Source of the DNA: JABDQZ01 sp963801985
GTDB taxonomy: Bacteria; Pseudomonadota; Gammaproteobacteria; Chromatiales; Chromatiaceae
Length of the DNA stretch: 64,000 nucleotides
Direction of reading: 5' to 3'
Assembly (NCBI GenBank): GCA_963801985.1
Contig: CAWDGV010000006.1
Coordinates: forward strand, 1-64,000
Part shown: positions 44,585 to 54,340 of the stretch, in pieces
Layout of the letters: every line of letters begins with the position of its first letter
Numbering within the stretch: position 1 is the first letter of the stretch
Position numbers and translations under genes: made by a program
Notes under the pieces: model-generated
The model's input: the letters and a program-made list of their open reading frames with translations, nothing else
Database searches by the model: none
What the model was told of the DNA's origin: nothing

Positions 44585-45889
44585 TTAGCGGGCAACGATT
44601 CGGGTTATCAGGTCCTTATCCTGCGGCTTTACTGGTAACTGCAGGCGAACTTTCCAGCCACTGCCTGGTGCCACATCAAGATGCTCACCTTCCACTGACT
44701 GCAGAGCCTCCAGCCTGAAGCGCTGGTTACCCTGGGGCGTGATCATCTCGAGTTCGTCGCCAACAGAAAAACGGTTTTTCACATCAACCTCGGTCAGGCC
44801 CGTACCCTCATCATAATCAAGGATCTCTGCCACAAACTGGGCATGAGCACTACGTGATGCATTTTCACGGTAATTCTGCAGCTCATTACTTTCATGACGC
44901 TGGAAAAAGCCATCGGTATAGCCACGGTTGGCCAGACTTTCCAGGTCACCCATCAATTCAGGATTAAACGGCCGCCCGGCAACCGCATCATCAATAGCCT
45001 GGCGATAGATCTGGGTGGTTCTGGCAGTGTAGTAATGAGACTTGGTCCGCCCCTCGATCTTGAGACAGTCAACCCCAATCCGTGTCAGGCGCTGCACATG
45101 TTCAATCGCGCGCAGGTCGCGGGAATTCATGATGTAGGTACCATGCTCATCTTCAAAGATGGGCATGTATTCCCCGGTTCTACCGGTTTCTTCCAGGTAA
45201 TAGACCTCGTCAGCCGCCGGATGACGCTTGATATCAGCAACGGCAACTTCCGCAACCTTGTTGAACTCTTCTTTTGAAATCTTGTATTCCCAGCGGCAGG
45301 CATTGGTACAGGAACCCTGGTTGGCATCGCGGTGATTAAAGTAACCCGAAAGCAGGCAACGGCCTGAATAGGCGATACAGAGTGCACCATGAACAAAAAC
45401 CTCGATTTCCATATCTGGGCATGCCTGGCGGATTTCCTCGACCTCTTCCAGTGATAATTCGCGCGACAGAATCACGCGCGTCAACCCGATCGACTGCCAG
45501 AATTTAACCCCGGCAGAATTAACCGTGTTGGCCTGTACCGACAGATGAACTGGCATCTCCGGCCATTTTTCCCGCACCATCATAATGAGTCCGGGGTCAG
45601 CCATGATTAATGCATCAGGCGCCATTTCAATAACCGGCTCAATATCATCCAGAAAGGTTTTAATCTTGGCACCATGCGGCATCGCATTGGTCGCCACGAA
45701 AAACTGCTTACCCAAAGCATGCGCTTCACTGATACCAGTACGCAGGTTGTCTTCCAGAAAATCATTATTCCTGACACGCAGGCTGTAACGCGGCATACCG
45801 GCATACACAGCATCAGCTCCGTATGCATAGGCATAACGCATGTTTTTCAGGGTGCCGGCAGGCGATAACAGTTCAGGCGCTTTGAGCAT
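44585..45889 (-). CDS. trhP: tRNA hydroxylation protein TrhP (YegQ, U32 peptidase family)
   Basis: A 434-residue enzyme needed for prephenate-dependent 5-hydroxyuridine formation in tRNA wobble positions. Family features: ELLSPAGTLKNMRYAYAYGA, DAVYAGMPRYSLRVRNNDFL, and the U32 signature EVFVHGALCIAYSGRCLLSG. The four cysteines for the iron-sulfur cluster include those in SGRCLLS, SCTNACRWEY and GVDCLKIEGRTKS. Complete. It begins just before the first dispersed repeat arm. Convergent with the DUF3549 gene. Confidence 0.93.
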   Translation of the reverse strand: MLKAPELLSPAGTLKNMRYAYAYGADAVYAGMPRYSLRVRNNDFLEDNLRTGISEAHALGKQFFVATNAMPHGAKIKTFLDDIEPVIEMAPDALIMADPGLIMMVREKWPEMPVHLSVQANTVNSAGVKFWQSIGLTRVILSRELSLEEVEEIRQACPDMEIEVFVHGALCIAYSGRCLLSGYFNHRDANQGSCTNACRWEYKISKEEFNKVAEVAVADIKRHPAADEVYYLEETGRTGEYMPIFEDEHGTYIMNSRDLRAIEHVQRLTRIGVDCLKIEGRTKSHYYTARTTQIYRQAIDDAVAGRPFNPELMGDLESLANRGYTDGFFQRHESNELQNYRENASRSAHAQFVAEILDYDEGTGLTEVDVKNRFSVGDELEMITPQGNQRFRLEALQSVEGEHLDVAPGSGWKVRLQLPVKPQDKDLITRIVAR

Positions 45890-45900
45890 ATTGATTTTTT

Positions 45901-46107
45901 CACCACAAAGAACACAAAGGGCACGATGAAAAAATATTCATGCGGGCCCCGGGTTCATAAATACAAATAGAAAGTATGATTATAGTCGAGTTGTATTGTT
46001 CAAAAATACCGCTAAAAAATTACAGATATTCAATCCTGCCAAAATTACGCAGAACTCAAGCTTCACAAAAAATTGAATACTTCGTGTTCCTCGTGTCCGT
46101 TGTGGTG
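45901..46107. repeat. dispersed repeat, inverted arms (copy 1)
   Basis: Arm caccacaaagaacacaaagg (45901-45920) continuing with gcacgatgaa, and an inverse arm ttcgtgttcctcgtgtccgt followed by tgtggtg (46081-46107). The two arms form a long inverted repeat around 150 bases of AT-rich sequence. The same CACCACAAAG-type arms recur at 47123-47181 and 56321-56610. Confidence 0.8.
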
Positions 46108-46123
46108 GATTATTTTCTGGATT

Positions 46124-47104
46124 TTAGCCTTTTGCCTGGTAATACAGGTTCTGCGGATGCTGCGCATCAGCAAAGAAATGCCAGCGTTCAGCAATCAGCC
46201 CGACATACTGCACCGCAAATGCAATGATAAGCAGGTGAAAAGAGCCCGCATTGACTGCGGTAATCATGATGACAACCGGCAGTACAAACACAAAAGCAAT
46301 GAACAGGCTACGCATCAGTTTGACGAAGCCGTCTGACTTGCCATGAAAAAATTCACGGGTATTAAATGAACCGCCCATGAAACCCTGAGAATTCTGCACA
46401 ATTTTTGTATGCTTGACGCCAATGGCATTCTGCAAGGTCACGACACGTTTAATCCGACCATTACGAAACAAAGCCGCCAGTCTTGTAATCATCCCCAGCA
46501 TGGTAAATATCACGGCCCAGCCAACATAAAAACCAACCAGGTTGGCATGCGTCCAGGCAGCAAAACCGGCCGCCAGGGTAAAACCTGAAGCCAGTCCCAG
46601 CAAAGTGTAATTCAGAATAGTCAGCGGACTATGCCATTCCTGTAAAAACTTGAGACTGGCATAGATCATCGCGGTGCAGACATACAATGCAAAGGCGGCA
46701 ATACTGGCAACAGCACCCAGTAACAGGGTCGCATCAACCGGCAACTGGCCACGAATCACAAACAACACGTCAGTAAGACCAAAATAATTAAACAGACCGT
46801 ACAACATGAGCAGGAACATAAACACCGGCAAGGCAATAACTTCACGTGCTAACCAGGAAGTTCGCCACATGGTCGCAGAACGCCAGGCACGCTCCGGATG
46901 TCCCAGGTGAAAGAAAGAAGCAAACAGGCCCAGCGCCAGCAAAAACAAAGCCAACAGACTTCCCCATGCATAGAAAGTCACACTGTCCTGCGGATCCAGC
47001 AGGTTGGCAATGGAATAAACCTGTCCGGTATACAGCGCAAGAAACAATCCCTGCCCGGCACCAATCAGGGTAGTTAGAAAAATGACTGAAAATGCAGGAT
47101 GCAT
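46124..47104 (-). CDS. soeC: SoeC, membrane anchor of sulfite dehydrogenase (DmsC/NrfD-like)
   Basis: A 326-residue integral membrane protein with eight or more helices, of the DmsC family, that passes electrons from the iron-sulfur subunit to the quinone pool. The motif LASFFHLGHPERAWRSATMW (HLGHPxRAW) is characteristic. Other parts: MHPAFSVIFLTTLIGAGQGL at the N-terminus and IKRVVTLQNAIGVKHTKIVQ in the cytosolic loop. Third gene of the soe set in transcription order (A, B, C). It is separated from soeB by a dispersed repeat. The enzyme sits on the cytoplasmic face and oxidises sulfite to sulfate. Confidence 0.85.
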   Translation of the reverse strand: MHPAFSVIFLTTLIGAGQGLFLALYTGQVYSIANLLDPQDSVTFYAWGSLLALFLLALGLFASFFHLGHPERAWRSATMWRTSWLAREVIALPVFMFLLMLYGLFNYFGLTDVLFVIRGQLPVDATLLLGAVASIAAFALYVCTAMIYASLKFLQEWHSPLTILNYTLLGLASGFTLAAGFAAWTHANLVGFYVGWAVIFTMLGMITRLAALFRNGRIKRVVTLQNAIGVKHTKIVQNSQGFMGGSFNTREFFHGKSDGFVKLMRSLFIAFVFVLPVVIMITAVNAGSFHLLIIAFAVQYVGLIAERWHFFADAQHPQNLYYQAKG

Positions 47105-47122
47105 ATTTTACTCCGAAATACA

Positions 47123-47181
47123 TTCACCACTCTGGGCACCAAAAAATTAATAACTTCGTGACCTTTGTGTTCTTTGTGGTG
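47123..47181. repeat. dispersed repeat (copy 2), between soeC and soeB
   Basis: Short arm ttcaccactctgggcacc (47123-47140) and inverse arm acttcgtgacctttgtgt then tctttgtggtg (47153-47181). Same family as 45901-46107 and 56321-56610. Confidence 0.75.
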
Positions 47182-47190
47182 CAAATACAA

Positions 47191-47913
47191 TTACCACGCA
47201 ACATCGTCCAGCGTCTCACCTTCGGCCGCTGGCAATGGCGCTTCTTTCTTCAATGGATTATCCGCTCTATCCAGCTCATCTTCATGAATCTGGATACGTG
47301 TCTTGCGCCTTGGCAGGTAATGGTTAGCCGGCTTGGTACCCCATTCCGGCATTAACTGGTAACCACCCTGCTCACGAATTGCAATAGATGCTTCCGAATC
47401 AGGATCGTGAACATCACCAAACAACCTGGCACTGGTTGGGCAGGCCAGCACGCAGGCCGGCTTGCGTTCGCGTTCAGGTAAACTCTCATCACTGATGCGG
47501 TCAATACACAATGTGCATTTCTTCATGACCTTCTGGTATTCATCCAGCTCACGCATGCCGTACGGGCAAGCCCATGAACAGTATTTACATCCAATACACT
47601 TGTCATAATCAACCAGCACTACGCCATTGTCTTCACGTTTATATGAAGCCCCGGTAGGACACACGGGCACACAAGGCGGTTCCTCGCAGTGCAGGCAGCT
47701 TTTAGGGAAATGCACGGTTTCAGTTTTTGGATATTCCCCTACCTCGAATGTCTGCACACGGTTAAAGAAAGTGCCCGTAGGATCCTGATCGTAAGGGCGC
47801 TGGTCCACCAGGGGTCCAGCCCAGCCTGAAGTATTCCATTGCTTGCAGGAAGTCACACAGGCATGACAGCCTACACAAACATTCAAATCAATCACCAAAG
47901 CCAGTTGTGTCAT
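47191..47913 (-). CDS. soeB: SoeB, iron-sulfur subunit of sulfite dehydrogenase (DmsB-like)
   Basis: A 240-residue four-cluster ferredoxin subunit. The cysteine motifs are LNVCVGCHACVTSCKQWN, CLHCEEPPCVPVCPTGASYK, CIGCKYCSWACPYGMREL, and CTLCIDRISDES with PACVLACPTSARLFGD. It wires electrons from the molybdenum subunit to the membrane anchor. No twin-arginine signal, consistent with the cytoplasmic orientation of SoeABC and unlike periplasmic DMSO reductases. The C-terminus (KTRIQIHEDELDRAD) is acidic. Flanked by a repeat on one side and paired hairpins on the other. Confidence 0.88.
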   Translation of the reverse strand: MTQLALVIDLNVCVGCHACVTSCKQWNTSGWAGPLVDQRPYDQDPTGTFFNRVQTFEVGEYPKTETVHFPKSCLHCEEPPCVPVCPTGASYKREDNGVVLVDYDKCIGCKYCSWACPYGMRELDEYQKVMKKCTLCIDRISDESLPERERKPACVLACPTSARLFGDVHDPDSEASIAIREQGGYQLMPEWGTKPANHYLPRRKTRIQIHEDELDRADNPLKKEAPLPAAEGETLDDVAW

Positions 47914-47929
47914 TTTTTACCTCTTTTAT

Positions 47930-48009
47930 CCCCTCCCCTTTCTGAGGGGAGGGTTAGGGCGGGGTTAATAATCCCCCCCTCCTGACCTCCCCCTTGAAAA
48001 AGGGGGAGG
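47930..48009. repeat. paired GC-rich hairpins between soeB and soeA
   Basis: Hairpin 1: ccctcccct / aggggaggg (47931-47939 and 47945-47953). Hairpin 2: cctccccctt, gaaa loop, aagggggagg (47986-47995 and 48000-48009). These resemble REP-type extragenic palindromes. They may stabilise or attenuate the soeA-soeB transcript. Confidence 0.75.
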
Positions 48010-48018
48010 AAAATTATT

Positions 48019-50916
48019 TCATTTCTTTGTAAACATGCCCGCAAAAAACGGCTGCCATTTACCGCGCTTACCATCCTGTCCCGGCACCCTGCGCTGCGGC
48101 TTGAACTGCGGCGATGTCACCTCAGGCTCGGCTTCGTCAGCCGGATAGACCTTAACCTTGACATCAAACCAGGCCGCCTGGCCGGTAACCGGATCCGAGT
48201 TGGAAATATGCCTGCCGGATTCACAGGGCGGCAACTCCTCGGAGATCACGTGGTTCAGGAGGAAGCCTTTCTGAGACTCGTTGGCTTTTGGCGAAAGCCC
48301 CCACGCACCTGATGCCTTGCCGATCGCATTCCAGGTCCACACCGTACCGGGCTCAACCGATTCGGAGAACTGCGCCATGCAGCGCACCTTGCCATGCGGA
48401 GACTCAACCCATACCCAGTCACCATCAGAGAAACCCTTGGCATCACCCAGCCTGGGACTGACATACAGGTAATTGTGTGCATGTATCTGGCGTAACCAGG
48501 CATTCTGCGAATCCCAGGAATGGTACATGGCCATCGGACGCTGGGTTAATGCATTAATAGGATATTCCTGTGTATCGACAAGCCTGGATTCCAGCGGTTC
48601 ATAATAGAACGGTAAGGGATCAAAATAGGTTTCGACACGTTTTTTCAAATTTTCCGGCGGCTGCTTGCCCGGGCGTTTACCCTGCGCAGCCAACCTGAAC
48701 TTTTGCAGCACTTCAGAATACAGGTGCAAAGTAATAGGCTCTGCATAACGCGTCATACCATGCGCACGCGCCCATTCCAGGTAACCCTTGTTCCAGTTAC
48801 GCATGTACTGGTAAGACTTGGGCAGCTCGTAATGGAATACGCAGTTATTATTGGCGTACATTTCCCACTGCCTCGGATTGGGCTCACCCTTGAGGAATTT
48901 TTCACCACCTTTACCGCGCCAGCCAGCCAGGAAACCAATACCGGACCCCGGACTGGTTTCGTAATTAATGACAAAGTCCGGATAATCACGGTATTTACGC
49001 GAACCGTCTTCTTTAACAAAAGCAGGCAACTTCAAACGGCTACCCAGCTCAATCAGCACTTCCTGGAAAGGTTTGCACTCACCCTTGGGCTCAACCACGG
49101 GAATACGGACAGAGTCTACCGGGCCACTGTACTCAGAGATCGGACGATCCAGCATGGACAGGGCATCATGTCTTTCCAGGTAGGTGGTATCCGGCAACAC
49201 CAGGTCAGCATAGGCGACTGTTTCTGACTGGAATGCATCACAAACAATCAGGAATGGAATCTTGTAGTTGCCCTCTTCATCCTTGTCGACCAGCATCTCA
49301 CGCACCTTGCTGGTGTTCATTGACGAGTTCCAAGCCATGTTAGCCATAAACAGGAACAGCGTATCCAGCTTGTACGGGTCACCACGCCATGCATTGGTAA
49401 TGACATTATGCATCAGGCCATGTACTGATAACGGATACTCCCACGAGAAAGCCTTATCGATACGAACAGGCTCACCTTGATCATCAACAAACAAGTCATT
49501 GGGATCTGCCGGCCAGCCCAGCGGCATACCATCCAGCGGCGTTTCCGGCTGAACACATTCAGGCCCTTTTGGCGGCTTGGGACAGGGAGGAATTGGACGT
49601 GGGAATGGTGCCTTGTGCCTGAAACCTCCCGGAGTATCAACCGTACCAAGTATGGTCATCAGGATGCCCAACGCACGTATCGCATGGAAACCGTTGGAAT
49701 GCGCCGCCAAGCCCCGCATGGCATGGAAAGAAACCGGGCTGCCGATTACTGACTCGTGATCATTGTCCCAGGCATCAGTCCACTGGATAGGCAATTCAAT
49801 TTTCTGGTCACGCGCAGTTACACCCATTTCGTGCGCCAGCTGGAGAATCGTTTCAGTAGGAATACCGGTGATATTGGAAGCCCATTCCGGGGTATATTCT
49901 TCAACGCGCTCCATTAACAACTGGAATGATGGTTTGACAGGAGTACCGTCATCCAGTTCGAACTCACCCAGCAGGTAAGGATCACAGCCGGGGGTGTGGG
50001 TACCCATGGCAACATTCAGATCACGGTCCCACCAGAGCTTGTTTTCCGGATCAAAACAACCCTCTTCATAGTGCATTTCAACACGCTTGAACAGACCAAA
50101 CTCATCTGATTCAGGATCGTTGATGACCAGCTCAGCAGCGTTGGTGTATTTCACCAGGAAGTCACGATCGTACAGGCCGGTCTTAATAATCTGGTGAATG
50201 ATAGCCAGTATCAGTGCACCGTCCGTACCCGGCTTGATCGGCACCCATTCATCGGCAATCGCTGAATAACCGGTGCGAACCGGGTTGATCGAAATAAACC
50301 GGCCGCCACGACGCTTGAATTTTGAAATGGCAATCTTGAGCGGATTTGAATCATGGTCCTCAGCGGTACCAATCATCACAAACAGCTTGGAACGGTCCAG
50401 GTCAGGTCCGCCAAATTCCCAAAAGGAACCGCCAATGGTGTAAATCAGTCCGGCTGCCATGTTCACCGAGCAGAAGCCGCCATGAGCCGCGTAGTTAGGT
50501 GTACCAAACTGCTTGGCAAACATACCTGTGAGGGCCTGCATCTGGTCACGACCGGTAAACAGGGCGAATTTTTTTGGGTCGGTTTTACGAATATGCTCCA
50601 GTCTTTCCTGGAGGATGTCGAAGGCTTTTTCCCAGGAAATCTCCTCGAATGCCGATTCACCACGCTCAGCATTTGGGCGACGGAGCAATGGCTTGGTCAG
50701 GCGGGCCGGTGAGTACTGCTTCATGATGCCCGAGGCGCCCTTGGCGCAGAGGACACCCTCGTTGTGCGGATGATCCGGGTTACCTTCGATATAGCGGACC
50801 TCGCCATCACGCAAGGTGACTTTGATACCACAACGGCACGCACACATGTAACAGGTGGTCTTTTTGACTTCGACCCGGCCCAGGTCCTTATCTGATGTTT
50901 TTGTCGGATCCAGCAT
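48019..50916 (-). CDS. soeA: SoeA, molybdopterin subunit of sulfite dehydrogenase
   Basis: A 965-residue molybdenum-bis(MGD) oxidoreductase of the DMSO reductase family. An N-terminal [4Fe-4S] site is visible: C22, C25, C29 in TTCYMCACRCGIKVT and C57 in NEGVLCAKGASGIM. The molybdopterin domains have FALFTGRDQMQALTGMFAKQ and FVMIGTAEDHDSNPLKIAIS, and the C-terminal dinucleotide-binding domain ends near LTQRPMAMYHSWDSQNAWLR. No Tat signal, so it is cytoplasmic, as expected for SoeA, which oxidises sulfite to sulfate. First gene of the operon. Alternatives in the same family (polysulfide or thiosulfate reductases) are less likely given the gene order and lack of export signal. Confidence 0.88.
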   Translation of the reverse strand: MLDPTKTSDKDLGRVEVKKTTCYMCACRCGIKVTLRDGEVRYIEGNPDHPHNEGVLCAKGASGIMKQYSPARLTKPLLRRPNAERGESAFEEISWEKAFDILQERLEHIRKTDPKKFALFTGRDQMQALTGMFAKQFGTPNYAAHGGFCSVNMAAGLIYTIGGSFWEFGGPDLDRSKLFVMIGTAEDHDSNPLKIAISKFKRRGGRFISINPVRTGYSAIADEWVPIKPGTDGALILAIIHQIIKTGLYDRDFLVKYTNAAELVINDPESDEFGLFKRVEMHYEEGCFDPENKLWWDRDLNVAMGTHTPGCDPYLLGEFELDDGTPVKPSFQLLMERVEEYTPEWASNITGIPTETILQLAHEMGVTARDQKIELPIQWTDAWDNDHESVIGSPVSFHAMRGLAAHSNGFHAIRALGILMTILGTVDTPGGFRHKAPFPRPIPPCPKPPKGPECVQPETPLDGMPLGWPADPNDLFVDDQGEPVRIDKAFSWEYPLSVHGLMHNVITNAWRGDPYKLDTLFLFMANMAWNSSMNTSKVREMLVDKDEEGNYKIPFLIVCDAFQSETVAYADLVLPDTTYLERHDALSMLDRPISEYSGPVDSVRIPVVEPKGECKPFQEVLIELGSRLKLPAFVKEDGSRKYRDYPDFVINYETSPGSGIGFLAGWRGKGGEKFLKGEPNPRQWEMYANNNCVFHYELPKSYQYMRNWNKGYLEWARAHGMTRYAEPITLHLYSEVLQKFRLAAQGKRPGKQPPENLKKRVETYFDPLPFYYEPLESRLVDTQEYPINALTQRPMAMYHSWDSQNAWLRQIHAHNYLYVSPRLGDAKGFSDGDWVWVESPHGKVRCMAQFSESVEPGTVWTWNAIGKASGAWGLSPKANESQKGFLLNHVISEELPPCESGRHISNSDPVTGQAAWFDVKVKVYPADEAEPEVTSPQFKPQRRVPGQDGKRGKWQPFFAGMFTKK

Positions 50917-51123
50917 AAAAATACTCGTTAGGAGGTAAAAGCCCGCACGTTATTTAAGCTTTTTATAATATTCTAATTATACCGTTTAATGCAACTTTAA
51001 CAGCATACCTTTACGAATGATTTTTTCCATTCATAATCAACCTATTAATAATGGTTAATTTTTCACCAGAATTGAATGACATCCATCATTAAAAAGTGGA
51101 TTTATCAGGAATAGCCTGCAAAC

Positions 51124-51378
51124 ATGATTCATCGTTATATTTTAGCTCGAGTCTTATCCCTGTCTTTACTCCCGGTATTAAGCACTGCATTAATCAGCCC
51201 AAGGCAGGCCGCTGCCGAGAACAGCGGTATCATTATTCAGACAGAAACCTTAACGATGCAGGGAAAACGCAAACAGGCCCGTGAGCAACCAGTCAATGAC
51301 CGGCAAACCTGGGACAATGAAAAAATCATCCTGACAAATAAAATCATCTTTACCGGAAAAAGGTCACAACAGCCATGA
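51124..51378 (+). CDS. secreted hypothetical protein, small
   Basis: An 84-residue exported protein: signal peptide ARVLSLSLLPVLSTALI with cleavage near AAA-EN, then a basic polar mature part (TLTMQGKRKQAREQPVNDRQ). No cysteines and no family recognised. A second exported gene overlaps its end by four bases (ATGA), so the two are translationally coupled. Upstream lies the divergent soeA promoter region. Confidence 0.6.
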   Translation: MIHRYILARVLSLSLLPVLSTALISPRQAAAENSGIIIQTETLTMQGKRKQAREQPVNDRQTWDNEKIILTNKIIFTGKRSQQP

Positions 51379-51800
51379 AACGAAACAGGCACCTGGCATT
51401 AACCCTCCTACTGTCGCTGATTAGCATTCCGGCTACCGCTGCAGATTTTCTTTTTCAGGTACCCGTGAAGCTTGAAAAAATCCCCAAGGGTATTGCCCAG
51501 GCAAAAATCAAATGTGATGTTTTTACCTATCGGGATAACCGCACCCCGGTTGCAACCGGCTATACCATCAGGCCGATCAACCTGCGTAACGGCAACCTGC
51601 ACCAGGAAATTGATGTCAGTGTAAACTTTCTCAACGAGTACCGGCATTTAAAGCCGCACCAGTATCGTTGCCAGTTATTACTACTGACGCCCTGGGCGAC
51701 ACCGTCCTGGCAGACGCCTGCGGCAGACTCAACGATCTCGGTTTTACAACCACGGGCACATTCCCAGCTGGTTACAATAGTTGAAGGTCTTATCCGGTGA
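51375..51800 (+). CDS. secreted hypothetical protein
   Basis: A 141-residue exported protein with a clear signal peptide (RHLALTLLLSLISIPATAAD). The mature part is strand-rich (FQVPVKLEKIPKGIAQAKIK, TGYTIRPINLRNGNLHQEID) and ends SQLVTIVEGLIR. It has two cysteines, at IKCDVF and YRCQLL, which could form a disulfide. I recognise no family. Coupled to the previous gene by a four-base overlap, suggesting a two-protein periplasmic system. Confidence 0.65.
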   Translation: MKRNRHLALTLLLSLISIPATAADFLFQVPVKLEKIPKGIAQAKIKCDVFTYRDNRTPVATGYTIRPINLRNGNLHQEIDVSVNFLNEYRHLKPHQYRCQLLLLTPWATPSWQTPAADSTISVLQPRAHSQLVTIVEGLIR

Positions 51801-51847
51801 TTTATCGAATTCACTGCACGTGAACCAATTGCCATTAACAAACAATT

Positions 51848-52294
51848 TTAAAAGCGGATTTTTTCTATAACCTTATATTCATCACGGTCAGGCACCCAGC
51901 TCCAGTCATGCGTCTGCATATCATGAATGGCATCCCATAAGGCTTCATCATAGGACCTGGCACTAAAACCACAGCCGATGCTGCGACGCTCATTCTGTAC
52001 TTTGCGATACTTTGGGATATACCTGGACTCAATGATTACGGCATAGCCATGCTCAAGAAAAGTTTGCCCCCTGGGATGACGAATATCGAGCCCCCGGTCA
52101 TAATCATCATAGCCTTTTTCAGCCAGCATCGCCTCGCCCTGCTCCTGCAGTTGAAAGGGATGTTCCAGGCCGTTAAGGAAAACATAATCAAGGACTGAAC
52201 CTTTCCATAAAGCCACGACGCAAATCGCGCCGGCCTGGCTTTGTGCACTGAAAAACATCAACAGCAGGAATAAGATCGTTATCGTTTTTTTCAT
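51848..52294 (-). CDS. secreted hypothetical protein
   Basis: A 148-residue exported protein: signal peptide TITILFLLLMFFSAQSQA, then GAICVVALWKGSVLDYVFLN. The mature domain contains LDIRHPRGQTFLEHGYAVII and RSIGCGFSARSYDEALWDAI, and ends VPDRDEYKVIEKIRF. Two cysteines may pair. No family recognised. It overlaps the end of uup by four bases (ATGA), so it is expressed with it. Convergent with the preceding secreted gene. Confidence 0.65.
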   Translation of the reverse strand: MKKTITILFLLLMFFSAQSQAGAICVVALWKGSVLDYVFLNGLEHPFQLQEQGEAMLAEKGYDDYDRGLDIRHPRGQTFLEHGYAVIIESRYIPKYRKVQNERRSIGCGFSARSYDEALWDAIHDMQTHDWSWVPDRDEYKVIEKIRF

Positions 52295-54189
52295 TTCATC
52301 GCTTCCAGTTCTTCCCAGCGTTCAAATACCTGTTCCAGCTGCGCTTCAATCTCGCTCATTTCCTGCTGTAAAACAGTGATCTTTTCCGGCTGATCACGAT
52401 AAACAGCAGGATCGGATAATGCATCCTGTGTCTGTTGCTGACGCGATTCAAGCTCTTCAATCACGCGTGGCAATTCATCCAGTTCACGCTGTAACTTGTA
52501 ACTCAGCTTTTTGGCCTTAACCGGTTTACTGGCTTCAGATTTTGACTCGGCTTTCCTGGCAGGCGGTTCATACTGTTTTCGTTGTTCAGCCTGCTGGGCT
52601 TTTCTGGCAACCCAGTCACTGTAACCACCGACATACTGGCCGACATGCCCATCACCCTCCAGCACCAGTGTTGCAGTTACCACGTTATCCAGGAATTCAC
52701 GGTCATGGCTGACCAGAATCAAGGTCCCCTGGTATTCTGTCAGCAACTCTTCAAGCAACTCCAGTGTCTCGACATCAAGATCATTGGTCGGCTCATCCAA
52801 TACCAGCAAATTAGCCGGTTTAAGAAACAGTTTAGCCAATAACAGGCGATTACGTTCGCCACCGGACAAAGCCCTGGCCGGTTGTCGCACACGATCCGGG
52901 GTAAACAGAAAATCCTGCAGGTACGACATAATATGTTTTTCTTTGCCATTGACGATGACCTTATCAGAGCCCTCGGCAACGTTATCCATGACGGTTTTAT
53001 CCGGGTTGATCAATTCCCGCAACTGGTCAAAAAAGACAACTTCAAGACGCGCCCCCAGCCTGACCTCACCCTGGTCTGGCTTGAGCCTTCCCAGCAACAG
53101 GTTCAGCAAGGTCGACTTACCCGCACCATTTGGGCCGATAACGCCAATTCGATCACCCCGTAACAGGGTCGTGGAAAAATTCCTGATGATTGGCGTGTCA
53201 CCCCAGCTATAACTGACATTCTCTGCTTCACAAACCAGCTTGCCAGAATTTTCCGCCTGCTGCATTTGCAGGTTGGCTGTTCCCTGTTGGCTACGGCGCT
53301 GCCGATAATCGTCCCGCATCGCTTTAAGCGCCCTGACTCGACCTTCATTGCGCGTACGCCTGGCTTTGATACCCTGCCTGATCCAGACTTCCTCCTGAGC
53401 CAGCTTTTTATCAAAGCGTTCATTCATCTTAGTTTCAGCATTCAGCCTTTCTTCACGCCGGCGCAGGTAGTTCTCATAGTCGCCCGGCCAGTCAGTTGCC
53501 CGACCACGGTCCAGCTCCACAATCCGCGTCGCCAGGTGCCGCAAAAACTCGCGATCATGCGTAACAAACAGGATAGCCCCCTTCCAGTCTCGCAGGAAAT
53601 CCTCCATCCACTGAATTGCTTCCAGGTCGAGATGGTTGGTTGGCTCATCCAGTAACAAGAGGTCTGGCCTGGTAACCAGCGCCCTGGCCAGCAACACACG
53701 ACGCTTCAGACCACCGGATAAATCAGCAACATCTTTTTCGGCAGGTAATGATAGACGCGAGATGACGGTTTCAACATCCTGCTCCAGTTGCCAGCCATCA
53801 GCGGATTCGAGCGCATGCTGGGCATCTGCCAGTTTTTCAAGATTAGCTTCACAGGGGTTCGCAGTGACCAGCAATGTTGCAGTGTGATAATCATTGAGCA
53901 ATTCAGCTTTATCACCTAAAGCAGCGGCAACCACTGCATAAATACTGCCCGAAAAATCACTCGGAACCTCCTGGGTCAACCTTGCCATAACCAGGCCCTT
54001 GGCCCGGGAAATTTCACCACTGTCAGGTTTAATTTCCCCGGCAATGATTTTCATTAAAGTCGATTTACCTTCACCATTTCGGCCGATCAGGCAAACGCGC
54101 TCGCCACTGGCGATACTAAAGGTGACATCCTCCAGCAAAGGAGGACCACCGTATCCGTGCTGAACTGACTTGAGGGTAACTAAATTCAT
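52291..54189 (-). CDS. uup: ABC-F ATPase Uup
   Basis: A 632-residue soluble protein with two ABC ATPase domains and no membrane part, the ABC-F type that works on ribosomes. Domain 1 has Walker A LIGRNGEGKSTLMKIIAGEI, signature DLSGGLKRRVLLARALVTRP and LLLDEPTNHLDLEAIQWMED. Domain 2 has GPNGAGKSTLLNLLLGRLKP, RALSGGERNRLLLAKLFLKP and LVLDEPTNDLDVETLELLEE. The C-terminal coiled coil (LQRELDELPRVIEELESRQQ) is the Uup-type DNA-binding extension. Complete and native ATG at 54189. Confidence 0.93.
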   Translation of the reverse strand: MNLVTLKSVQHGYGGPPLLEDVTFSIASGERVCLIGRNGEGKSTLMKIIAGEIKPDSGEISRAKGLVMARLTQEVPSDFSGSIYAVVAAALGDKAELLNDYHTATLLVTANPCEANLEKLADAQHALESADGWQLEQDVETVISRLSLPAEKDVADLSGGLKRRVLLARALVTRPDLLLLDEPTNHLDLEAIQWMEDFLRDWKGAILFVTHDREFLRHLATRIVELDRGRATDWPGDYENYLRRREERLNAETKMNERFDKKLAQEEVWIRQGIKARRTRNEGRVRALKAMRDDYRQRRSQQGTANLQMQQAENSGKLVCEAENVSYSWGDTPIIRNFSTTLLRGDRIGVIGPNGAGKSTLLNLLLGRLKPDQGEVRLGARLEVVFFDQLRELINPDKTVMDNVAEGSDKVIVNGKEKHIMSYLQDFLFTPDRVRQPARALSGGERNRLLLAKLFLKPANLLVLDEPTNDLDVETLELLEELLTEYQGTLILVSHDREFLDNVVTATLVLEGDGHVGQYVGGYSDWVARKAQQAEQRKQYEPPARKAESKSEASKPVKAKKLSYKLQRELDELPRVIEELESRQQQTQDALSDPAVYRDQPEKITVLQQEMSEIEAQLEQVFERWEELEAMK

Positions 54190-54340
54190 TTATTATCCCG
54201 GGAACTATTTGCGGATTATCATGGACAAATAAATATTCCTTTTTTGAAAGATGGCCTTTATGTCTATGATGAAAGACCGGTTAAGGCTATTATTCAGGCA
54301 ATTCTACTAATTTTTCCAACGCAACGGGCATTTAACTGTC

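Noticed and set aside
44522..44638. Short plus-strand frame starting at the DUF3549 stop (MKISLILSPCSL...)
   Set aside because: 38 residues, overlaps the 3' end of trhP on the other strand, and has no family match; likely chance.
45901..46107. CRISPR array at the repeated CACCACAAAG arms
   Set aside because: Arms are inverted rather than regularly spaced direct repeats, and no cas genes are present.
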